The notes beneath the pieces were generated by a model that saw only the letters and a program-made list of their open reading frames with translations, searched no databases and had not been told where the DNA came from. 34,650 nt of DNA from positions 1 through 34,650 of the forward strand of contig CAIMBE010000143.1 in assembly GCA_903839085.1 (NCBI GenBank). The letters run 5' to 3'. Made by a program: the position numbers and the translations under genes. This document shows positions 17,421 through 25,081 of the stretch, piece by piece; the first letter of the stretch is position 1, and each line of letters begins with the position of its first letter. Source of the stretch: an uncultured beta proteobacterium (GTDB taxonomy: Bacteria > Pseudomonadota > Gammaproteobacteria > Burkholderiales > Burkholderiaceae_C).

Positions 17421-18665
17421 ATGACCGAACTGACGCACGGCAGCGCATTGCGCATCGACCCCGCGCGCCTTGGCGCACGGCTTGATGCGCTTGGCGCCAT
17501 CGGCGCGATCGCCGGTGGCGGCGTCTGCCGCCTGGCGCTCAGCGACGAAGACCGCGCCGGGCGCGATCTGGTCGTAGGCTGGATGAAGGCGCTCGGCCTG
17601 TCGGTCAGTATCGACGCCATCGGCAACGTGGTCGGGCTGAGAGCGGGCAGCGAGAGCGCAGCGCCGGTGATGACCGGCTCGCACATCGACACCGTGCGCA
17701 CTGGCGGGCGCTTCGACGGCAACCTGGGCGTGCTGGCCGGACTCGAAGTGGTGCAGGTGCTCAACGATGCCGGCATCACGACCCGACGGCCGCTGGCGGT
17801 GGCCTTCTTCAGCAACGAGGAAGGCGCGCGCTTCAGCCCCGACATGATGGGCAGCCTGGTTTATGTCGGTGGGCTCAGGCTCGAGGACGCGCTGGCCAGC
17901 GTCGGCATCGATGGCGCGACGGTGGGCGACTGTCTGCAGCGCATCGCCTACGCCGGGCCCGCCGCCTGCGGCAAGGCCTCGGTGCATGCCTATGTGGAAC
18001 TGCATGTCGAGCAGGGGCCGGTGCTGGAGGCCGAGGGTTTCACGATCGGCGCGGTGCAGGGGGTGCAGGGCATCTCCTGGACCGAGTTCACGCTGCTGGG
18101 CGTCTCCAACCACGCTGGCACGACGCCGATGCGCCTGCGCCATGACGCCGGCTACGTCGCTTGCGCGATTGCCCGCTACGCCAGGCAGATCGCCGATGAG
18201 ATGGGTGGCAACCAGGTCGCCACGGTCGGCGCGATCAACCTGTTCCCCAACCTTGTCAATGTGATCGCCAACAAGGCGGTCTTCACGGTCGACCTGCGCA
18301 ACACCGATGAAGCCGCGCTGCAAGCGGCGGAACGCCGCCTGCACGCGTTTGCCGGCGAGACCGCTGCGGCCGAAGGCGTCAGCCTGTCGAGCCGCCCGCT
18401 GGCGCGCTTCGAGCCGGTCGACTTCGACCCCGACAGCGTGGCGCTGGTCGAGGCAACGGCGAGGCGGCTGGGCCTGAGCGTCAAGCGCCTGCCCAGCGGC
18501 GCCGGCCACGATGCGCAGATGCTGGCGCGGATCTGCCCGAGCGCGATGATCTTCGTCCCAAGTGTGGGCGGCATCAGCCACAACGTCAAGGAATTCACGA
18601 GCCCGGCGGACCTCGAAGCCGGCGCCAATGTGCTGCTGCACACTCTGCTGCAGCTCGCTTCATGA
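17421..18665 (+). CDS. M20-family amidohydrolase (N-carbamoyl-L-amino-acid hydrolase / allantoate amidohydrolase type)
   Basis: GSHIDTVRTGGRFDGNLGVLAGLEVV, FFSNEEGARFSPDMMGS, YVELHVEQGPVLEAEG, GVSNHAGTTPMRLRHDA, SGAGHDAQMLARICPSAMIFVPSVGGISHNVKEF. Confidence 0.9.
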   Translation: MTELTHGSALRIDPARLGARLDALGAIGAIAGGGVCRLALSDEDRAGRDLVVGWMKALGLSVSIDAIGNVVGLRAGSESAAPVMTGSHIDTVRTGGRFDGNLGVLAGLEVVQVLNDAGITTRRPLAVAFFSNEEGARFSPDMMGSLVYVGGLRLEDALASVGIDGATVGDCLQRIAYAGPAACGKASVHAYVELHVEQGPVLEAEGFTIGAVQGVQGISWTEFTLLGVSNHAGTTPMRLRHDAGYVACAIARYARQIADEMGGNQVATVGAINLFPNLVNVIANKAVFTVDLRNTDEAALQAAERRLHAFAGETAAAEGVSLSSRPLARFEPVDFDPDSVALVEATARRLGLSVKRLPSGAGHDAQMLARICPSAMIFVPSVGGISHNVKEFTSPADLEAGANVLLHTLLQLAS

Positions 18666-18713
18666 TGACGAAGCCCCAACTTTTCTGCGCAAGCCTGTGA
18701 GGAGAACCGTGCC

Positions 18714-19652
18714 ATGACGAGGATCGTAAAAATTGGCGCCGCCCAGCTCGGACCGATTCAGCGCGCTGACAGCCGTGCCAGCGTGGTCAAACGGCTTCTG
18801 GCGTTGCTGCGCGAGGCGCATGCCATGGCCTGCGACGTGGTGGTGTTTCCCGAGCTTGCGCTGACCACTTTTTTCCCGCGCTGGTACATGGCCGACCCAG
18901 CCGAAGTCGACAGCTTCTTCGAGCTTGAGATGCCCGGTCCCGAAACAAGGCCCCTGTTCGACGAAGCGGCGCGCCTGGGCATCGGCTTTTACCTGGGCTA
19001 TGCCGAGTTGACCCAGGAGGATGGCCGTCCCCGGCACTTCAACACCTCGGTGCTGGTCGACAAACAGGGCCGGATCGTCGGCAAGTACCGCAAGATCCAC
19101 CTGCCCGGCCACGCCGAGCACGAGCCCTGGCGCGAGTTCCAGCATCTGGAGAAGCGCTATTTCGAAACCGGCAATCTGGGCTTCGGCGTCACGCGCGCGT
19201 TCGGCGGCATCATCGGCATGTGCATCTGCAATGACCGGCGCTGGCCCGAGACCTACCGCGTCATGGGCCTGCAGGGCGTCGAGATGATCCTGCTTGGCTA
19301 CAACACGCCGGTGCACAATCCGCCGGCGCCCGAACACGACAACCTCTCGCATTTTCACAACCAGCTGGTGATGCAGGCCGGCGCCTACCAGAACGGCACC
19401 TGGGTCGTCGGCGTCGCCAAGGCCGGGCGCGAGGAGGGTTGCGACCTGATCGGCAACAGCCTGATCATCGCGCCCTCGGGCGAGACCGTCGGCGCCTGCA
19501 CCACCACGGGCGATGAACTGGCGGTGGCGCGCTGCGATCTCGATCTGTGCAATTCCTTCAAGAACACCACCTTCAATTTCGCCCGGCACCGTGAGCCCGA
19601 GCATTACCGGATGATCGTCGAGCGCAAGGGCGCGATCCCGCCGCCGCTGTAG
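18714..19652 (+). CDS. N-carbamoyl-D-amino-acid hydrolase (nitrilase superfamily)
   Basis: VFPELALTTFFPRW, RFxxSxLVDKxGxIVGKYRKIHLPGH-type segment (HFNTSVLVDKQGRIVGKYRKIHLPGH), MCICNDRRWPETYRVMGL, GYNTPVHNPPAPEHDNLSHFHN; Glu-Lys-Cys triad positions present; strongly resembles Agrobacterium D-carbamoylase as remembered. Confidence 0.9.
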   Translation: MTRIVKIGAAQLGPIQRADSRASVVKRLLALLREAHAMACDVVVFPELALTTFFPRWYMADPAEVDSFFELEMPGPETRPLFDEAARLGIGFYLGYAELTQEDGRPRHFNTSVLVDKQGRIVGKYRKIHLPGHAEHEPWREFQHLEKRYFETGNLGFGVTRAFGGIIGMCICNDRRWPETYRVMGLQGVEMILLGYNTPVHNPPAPEHDNLSHFHNQLVMQAGAYQNGTWVVGVAKAGREEGCDLIGNSLIIAPSGETVGACTTTGDELAVARCDLDLCNSFKNTTFNFARHREPEHYRMIVERKGAIPPPL

Positions 19653-19777
19653 CTTTTCGCACTGAGGAATAATGATGTCGTCAACGCACCCTTGTCCGTC
19701 ATCCCGAGTTCCCTGTTTCGGGACCCGAAACTGCATGCTGGCCATGAAACCCATATCGACACTGCGTCATTCCTTCC

Positions 19778-19843
19778 TTCATCGCGAGCGAAGCGCGGCG
19801 ATCCATGCATGGATCGCCACAGGCCTTCGGCCTTCGTGATGAC
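19778..19843. repeat. Head-to-head pair of dispersed repeats with a 22-bp perfect palindrome at the centre
   Basis: TTCATCGCGAGCGAAGCGCGGCGATCCATG followed directly by CATGGATCGCCACAGGCCTTCGGCCTTCGTGATGAC; GGCGATCCATGCATGGATCGCC at 19797-19818. Confidence 0.85.
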
Positions 19844-19916
19844 AACGGTGGCGCCATGGCGAAGCGGTTCATGGAGAGGCCCAGGGCCGTGGCGATCGGC
19901 ACTGGGAGTCCGAAGG

Positions 19917-19946
19917 CATGGATTGCGACGCCTTGCTCGCAATGAC
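19917..19946 (-). repeat. Dispersed repeat, inverted copy
   Basis: CATGGATTGCGACGCCTTGCTCGCAATGAC, reverse of GTCATTGCGAGC...CAATCCATG. Confidence 0.75.
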
Positions 19947-19990
19947 AGGGGCCCTGTCTTGGCAATCTTCTACTTCCCACAGGCCTGGAC

Positions 19991-21157
19991 ATGAAATGGT
20001 TTTACCGCTGCCACACGTGTGGCGCGACCTACGAGATAGCACCCGGCCGCTACCTGTGCACGCCCTGCGCCCGGCAGCAGCAAAAGGACCGGCCGCTGGC
20101 CGGCGTTCTTGAAGTCGCGTGGGAGGGCGCTGCCGATCCCCGCAGCCTGCCCCTGCCGATCGAGCCGCCGTGGTTTGCGCCGATCCCGGTCGGTCGCACA
20201 CCGCTGTGGGCGCCGCAACGACTGCGCGAGCAGTTCGACGCGCCCAGTCTTTGGCTCAAGGATGACACCTGCAACCCTTCCGGCTCGTTCAAGGACCGGG
20301 CCTCCTGGCTGGTCGCGGCGTTCGCCAGCAAGCACGGCGTCAAGGAAATCGTGCTCGCCTCCACCGGCAACGCGGCCTCCAGCATGGCCGCTGTCGGCGC
20401 CGCAGCAGGCCTGCGCATCAAGGTCTTCCTGCCAGCCACGGCGCCGCTCGCCAAGCGCATCCAGGTGCTGCAGTATGGCGCCGAGTTGGTCACCGTCGAT
20501 GGCAACTACGACCAGGCCTTCGACCTGTCGCTCGAATACTCGAACCGCACCGGCTCGCTCTCGCGCAACACCGCCTACAACCCGCTGACGATCGAGGGCA
20601 AGAAGAGCGTCGCCTTCGAGGTCGTCGACGACCTGATCGGCTCCGGCGCGGGCGCCCCCGACCATGTTTTCGTCCCGGTCGGCGACGGCGTCATTCTGGC
20701 CGGCGTCTACCGCGGCTTCGAGGACCTGCTGAAGCTCGGCCGCATCAGCAAGATCCCGACCGTCTGGGCCTGCCAGGCCGAGGGCTCGAGCGCGATTGCA
20801 CGCGCACTGGCCTCGCCGCTCGAGGGCAACGACGCCTTTGGCGAACCGCTGCCCTCCTCGACGCTGGCCGACTCGATTTCGGTCGACGTGCCGCGCAACG
20901 GGCTGCACGCGCTCTCCAAGCTCAGGAAGTACGCCGGCAAGGCGGTGATCGTTTCGGACGGCGAAATTCTTGTCGCCCAAAAGACGCTCGCAAGCGGCTC
21001 GGGCCTGTTCGCAGAGCCGTCTTCAAGCACCGCCTTCGCTGGCTGGCTCAAGGTGCGCGAGTCGATCCCGGCGCAACAGACTTGCGTGCTGCTGATCACC
21101 GGATCGGGCCTGAAGGACATCGCCGCGGCCGCGCGCGGACTGGGACTGCAAGCATGA
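19991..21157 (+). CDS. Threonine synthase-like PLP-dependent enzyme with N-terminal zinc ribbon
   Basis: CHTCGATYEIAPGRYLCTPC zinc-ribbon-like start; PLP lysine motif DDTCNPSGSFKDRAS; STGNAASSMAAVGAAAGL. Confidence 0.9.
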   Translation: MKWFYRCHTCGATYEIAPGRYLCTPCARQQQKDRPLAGVLEVAWEGAADPRSLPLPIEPPWFAPIPVGRTPLWAPQRLREQFDAPSLWLKDDTCNPSGSFKDRASWLVAAFASKHGVKEIVLASTGNAASSMAAVGAAAGLRIKVFLPATAPLAKRIQVLQYGAELVTVDGNYDQAFDLSLEYSNRTGSLSRNTAYNPLTIEGKKSVAFEVVDDLIGSGAGAPDHVFVPVGDGVILAGVYRGFEDLLKLGRISKIPTVWACQAEGSSAIARALASPLEGNDAFGEPLPSSTLADSISVDVPRNGLHALSKLRKYAGKAVIVSDGEILVAQKTLASGSGLFAEPSSSTAFAGWLKVRESIPAQQTCVLLITGSGLKDIAAAARGLGLQA

Positions 21158-21175
21158 CCTTCGCGACCCACGATA

Positions 21176-21221
21176 TTGGGGTCGGATCCGCGCAGCGAAG
21201 CGAAGACGGCTCTGACCCCAA
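21176..21221. repeat. Inverted repeat between the two PLP-enzyme genes
   Basis: TTGGGGTCGGATCC-N18-GGCTCTGACCCCAA; 12 of 14 arm positions complementary. Confidence 0.8.
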
Positions 21222-21276
21222 GATCGCCACGCCGCTGCTCGCATGCTGAACAATTACGAAGCCAAGGAAACACAAA

Positions 21277-22737
21277 ATGATCGACCTCAAAATCAACCCG
21301 GCCCAGCGCAAGAAGAACATAGAACGTTGCCGCGAAAAGGGCATCATCCTCCCGACCTACGCCCAGATGCGCGATCCGGCCCTGATTCCCCAGGCGGTCA
21401 AGGCCGAGCTGGCCGGCATCGGCCTGTGGGATGTTCATGTGCGCAACCTGTTTCGCATCAACTGGCACAACGCGCCGGTCGAACAGGGCGGCGGCTTTGA
21501 CGGCGTCAACTTCGTCGAACTTCCGCGCGCCATCACCGGCACAAAGGCCAGGATCGTCGGCCTGGTCGGCAAGTGGTTCCCGACCGGCGCGCACAAGGTC
21601 GGCCCGGCCATTTCCTGCCTGCTGCCCGAGCTTGTCACGGGCCGCTTCGACCCGACCACCAAGAAGGCGGTCTGGCCGAGCACCGGCAACTACTGCCGCG
21701 GCGGCGCCTACATCTCGCGCCTGCTGTCCTGCCCGTCGGTCGCCATCCTGCCCGAGGGCATGTCCAAGGAGCGCTTCGCGTGGCTGCGCACCATGGCCGA
21801 GGAAGTGATCGCCACGCCGGGCTGCGAATCGAATGTCAAGGAGATTTTCGACAAGTGCATCGAGCTCGAGCGCACGCGCCCCGAGGCTGTCATCTTCAAC
21901 CAGTTCGACCAGCTTCCCAATTCGCTGTGGCACTACAACGTGACCGGCCCCGCGATGGAGGAAGTGTTCAAAAAGATCGCGCGCCCCGGTGACTCGCTCG
22001 CCGGTGCCGTGCTGTCGTCGGGATCGGCCGGAACCATGGCGGCCGGCTCCTACCTGCGCGACAACTTCCATGGCGCCAAAGTCGGCGTGGCCGAGGCCCT
22101 GCAGTGCCCCACCATCCTGGAAAACGGCTTTGGCGACCACCGCATCGAAGGCATCGGCGACAAGCACATTCCCTGGATCCACAACCTGCGCGACACCGAC
22201 ATGGCGGTCGGCGTCGATGACGAACTGCCGATCCGCTTCGCGCGGCTCTTCAACGAGCCCGCCGGGCATAAGAGGCTGCTTGAGGCCGGCGTCAGCAAGG
22301 AGTTGCTTGAAAAACTCGAATGGATGGGGATTTCGAGCATCGGCAACATGATCGGCGCGATCAAGTTCGCCAAGTACTATGAGCTCGGCGAGAGCGACGT
22401 CGTCTTCACCGTCTTCACCGACTCGATGGCGATGTACCAGAGCCGGCTGGGCGAGCTCAACGCCGAGCGCGGCGCCTACGACCAGCGCCAGGCCGACCGA
22501 GACTTCGACCGGCTCTCAGGCATCTCGATCGACCATGTGCTCGAGCTCTCTCACGTCGACAAGCGCCGCGTGCACCAGCTCAAGTACTTCTCATGGGTCG
22601 AGCAGCTTGGCAAGAGCGTCGAGGAACTGCGCGCGCAGTGGGACGATCACCGCAATTACTGGGGCTGCCTGCGCACGCAGAGTGCCGAGCTCGACCTGTT
22701 GATCGAAGAATTCAACGCGGAAGCCGGCGCCCGTTGA
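21277..22737 (+). CDS. PLP-dependent fold-type-II enzyme (cysteine synthase/TrpB-like superfamily, function unknown)
   Basis: WFPTGAHKVGPAISC (candidate PLP lysine), WPSTGNYCRGGAYISRLL, SSGSAGTMAAGSYLRDNF (Gly-rich phosphate-loop-like). Confidence 0.85.
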   Translation: MIDLKINPAQRKKNIERCREKGIILPTYAQMRDPALIPQAVKAELAGIGLWDVHVRNLFRINWHNAPVEQGGGFDGVNFVELPRAITGTKARIVGLVGKWFPTGAHKVGPAISCLLPELVTGRFDPTTKKAVWPSTGNYCRGGAYISRLLSCPSVAILPEGMSKERFAWLRTMAEEVIATPGCESNVKEIFDKCIELERTRPEAVIFNQFDQLPNSLWHYNVTGPAMEEVFKKIARPGDSLAGAVLSSGSAGTMAAGSYLRDNFHGAKVGVAEALQCPTILENGFGDHRIEGIGDKHIPWIHNLRDTDMAVGVDDELPIRFARLFNEPAGHKRLLEAGVSKELLEKLEWMGISSIGNMIGAIKFAKYYELGESDVVFTVFTDSMAMYQSRLGELNAERGAYDQRQADRDFDRLSGISIDHVLELSHVDKRRVHQLKYFSWVEQLGKSVEELRAQWDDHRNYWGCLRTQSAELDLLIEEFNAEAGAR

Positions 22738-22862
22738 GCTTTCCTTAATTCACGGCACCATTTGAAGCAGATTGCTTGCACAAGTCTGAGCCTGAGACGT
22801 GTCTGGGCCGAGGGCGACGAGCGTTTGTTGCATGCGCTGATCGCACACCAACCTTGCTCGAC

Positions 22863-22890
22863 GGATCTGGCTGATGGGGCGCTCAGCGCA
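22863..22890 (+). repeat. Dispersed 28-nt repeat, copy A
   Basis: GGATCTGGCTGATGGGGCGCTCAGCGCA; one mismatch to 34572-34599. Confidence 0.8.
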
Positions 22891-22988
22891 GCGACATAAA
22901 GGAGGAGCCCAAAGGGCGGGGGACAGTCGCGTAGCTGAGTGCCCCGGCAGCCAGTTCCACCCTCCATGCCAGCAGAAACGGGTTGCCA

Positions 22989-23876
22989 TCATTTGCCAGT
23001 TGGCAGCAAAGCCGCCAGCCCGCCCTCGGGCTCGAAGCGGGCGTTGCGGTAGATCAGTCGCGTCGGACCGCTCCAGGCGCGCTCGGCAACCCGGTGGCGC
23101 GGATCGCCCGGATAGCAGACCATGCGCTGGCCGTCCTGATCGAAAGGCTCGGGCTCGATCAAGGCGGGCGGCCGGCTGCGGGCTGTCCTCATCAGATGCG
23201 CCACGCTGTCAAAGTGGCTCAGCTGGCTCAGCGTCATGATCTGCGGCGGCGCCAGGTCGATCCGGCCCTCCCAGTACAGGCGCAGGCCGCAACGGGGATT
23301 GAGCCAGATCGTTTCAGTGGCTTCGTGATCGTCGTGCCGCGCCTGCTGACCCAGCGGCGCCTGCGCCACAAAGAAGCGGGCGTCGAAGCGCTTGTTGCTG
23401 ACCGAGGGCACGCGTGGCGTGATCCAGCGCGACCAGGGCGCGAGCCGACGCGTCTCCAGCACCAGTCCAAGCTGCTGCAGGGTGGCGAGAAAACCCGCTC
23501 CGGCGCGCACCAGTTCCTGCGCCTGGCGCAAGACATCGGGCGCAATGCCGCTGCACAGCAGCAGGGCGCATTCCTCAAAGGTCTCGCGCAGCGCGGCCAC
23601 GTGCAGTCCGGCGGCGCTGCGCTGGTCGAGATCGCTCTGGCCCAGGGCCGCGTGCAGGCGCTGCAGCGGCTGGTCGAGCAGTGCAGCGTCCACCCTGCAG
23701 TCAGGCGGATCGAGTTTGCCCCCGGGAAACACGTGCGCCCCGCCCAGCACGCTCGAATTGCCGTGCCGCCGCATCATCAGCACCTCAGGGCCGTCCGCGC
23801 TGTCGCGCAGCAGCATCACGGTGGCCGATGGCAGCGGCGCGCTGTGCACCGCATCGAAGTTGATTTCAAGTGCCAT
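22989..23876 (-). CDS. NUDIX hydrolase, NUDT19-like with a split Nudix box
   Basis: VMLLRDSADGPEVLMMRRHGNSSVLGGAHVFPGGKLDPPD...(about 40 aa)...AALRETFEECALLL. Confidence 0.85.
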   Translation of the reverse strand: MALEINFDAVHSAPLPSATVMLLRDSADGPEVLMMRRHGNSSVLGGAHVFPGGKLDPPDCRVDAALLDQPLQRLHAALGQSDLDQRSAAGLHVAALRETFEECALLLCSGIAPDVLRQAQELVRAGAGFLATLQQLGLVLETRRLAPWSRWITPRVPSVSNKRFDARFFVAQAPLGQQARHDDHEATETIWLNPRCGLRLYWEGRIDLAPPQIMTLSQLSHFDSVAHLMRTARSRPPALIEPEPFDQDGQRMVCYPGDPRHRVAERAWSGPTRLIYRNARFEPEGGLAALLPTGK

Positions 23877-23952
23877 GAATTCGATTCTCGGGGTCAGCCG
23901 CCCGCGAGGCTGTCGCCTTCGGGGCTATCGGCGCCACGCGGCGCATCCGCCT

Positions 23953-24585
23953 TCAAAGCCAGCGCGCAAAAGCGTAACCCAGAGCGAAACCAAGACCCAG
24001 CGCGGCCGCCATCGGCCAGCCCGGACCTGGCGCGCTGAGCGCGCCGAATCTTTCCGGCGCTGCCGGCGTTGCCGGCAGCACGACGTCTGCCGCAGGCGAA
24101 ACGACCGTTGGCGCGGCGACCGGCTGTATGACTTCGTGCACGCTGGTCGCGCTCAGACGCCGGGAAAATGCGGCAAAGAAGTCATCCGCATTCATCTCCG
24201 CCACGGTCTGCGCCAGCCACCCGCCGACGCCCGCCAACTGGCCACCGATCTCCGCGCTAGCAACGTATTTCAGCAGCGTGTGGTCCTGCTCTTCGGCCAG
24301 CGCGACCCGGGCCTCTATCCTGGCCAGGACGGCCGACCCATCATGGGACGCCAGGGTATAGCCGATCGGCGAACTGAGGCTGCTCAGCGTCACATCGCCT
24401 TTGAAGGTTGCCGAGATCGGGCCGACCGTTGTCACCACGGTGGCGACCATTTCGCTGTCCGATATTTTCTCCACCCGGCTGCAACCGGCGATGCAGTCCC
24501 GCAACAGCGCAGGATCACTGAGCGCTTCCCATACTCGCTTTTGCCTGGCGGGAATGCGGTATTCCCCAGAGAATTCCATGGCCAT
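23953..24585 (-). CDS. CoxG-type SRPBCC protein with C-terminal TM helix
   Basis: MAMEFSGEYRIPARQKRVWEALSDPALLRDCIAGCSRVEKISD...TFKGDVTLSSLSSPIGYTL...; C-terminal hydrophobic WPMAAALGLGFALGYAFARWL. Start trimmed from the ORF-track ATG at 24807. Confidence 0.85.
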   Translation of the reverse strand: MAMEFSGEYRIPARQKRVWEALSDPALLRDCIAGCSRVEKISDSEMVATVVTTVGPISATFKGDVTLSSLSSPIGYTLASHDGSAVLARIEARVALAEEQDHTLLKYVASAEIGGQLAGVGGWLAQTVAEMNADDFFAAFSRRLSATSVHEVIQPVAAPTVVSPAADVVLPATPAAPERFGALSAPGPGWPMAAALGLGFALGYAFARWL

Positions 24586-24725
24586 CACCTGTTTCCATTG
24601 AGTGTCTGAACTACGCTGGCAGATGGTAGCCGTTCTTGAACAAACATCGTGCGGCTTGATCACTGTCAATGCGCCAATCAATGATGTTGCTGTAATGACG
24701 GGGTTGCCGTTCCATTTCTTCTGAC

Positions 24726-25079
24726 ATGTGCACCCCCGCCAATGCCGCTCACCTCGCGCAAACCGGGGGTGTCGTCGCTCTCGTGCTGGAGGCAGAGCGC
24801 GCCGCACTCTCTGAAATCGAGCATTTCGAGCTTCAAACGATGCGACTGGTCGTCACAAGCTGCTTGCGTGCCGTGCTCGCGCACAAGCGCGCCGAGGTCA
24901 GGATCGCTCGATTGCGCGAGAGGATGACGGCCGCCGCGCAGCTTCGCCGGGAGCGGGTTTCTTCCGAAATGCAGGCGCTTGAAAGCAGCGCAGGTGTGCC
25001 TGCACCTCTCATGGCACCCTTGGGCGCTGCGATTGCCAAGGTCACGGCGGAACTTGCCGGGATCCCGGAATCGAGCTGA
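24726..25079 (+). CDS. Small charged/helical protein, candidate V-ATPase peripheral stalk (G/H-like) subunit
   Basis: First gene of the V-ATPase operon, 2 nt before the C-like gene; E/R/A-rich helical ALSEIEHFELQTMRLVVTSCLRAVLAHKRAEVRIARLRERM. Assignment mainly by context. Confidence 0.5.
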   Translation: MCTPANAAHLAQTGGVVALVLEAERAALSEIEHFELQTMRLVVTSCLRAVLAHKRAEVRIARLRERMTAAAQLRRERVSSEMQALESSAGVPAPLMAPLGAAIAKVTAELAGIPESS

Positions 25080-25081
25080 AA

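Noticed and set aside
20707-22269. 520-aa minus-strand ORF opposite the PLP genes
   Set aside because: High-GC antisense shadow ORF; the plus strand encodes clear PLP-enzyme motifs and the minus translation is Arg/Gly/Asp/Gln-rich without domain patterns.
22750-22992. 80-aa minus-strand ORF between the PLP and Nudix genes
   Set aside because: Overlaps the dispersed repeat; coding-looking but no domain; treated as repeat-derived.
24617-24630. Possible sigma-54 promoter TGGCAGATGGTAGC upstream of the V-ATPase operon
   Set aside because: GG-to-GC spacing is one nucleotide short of the -24/-12 consensus and the -12 element is poor.
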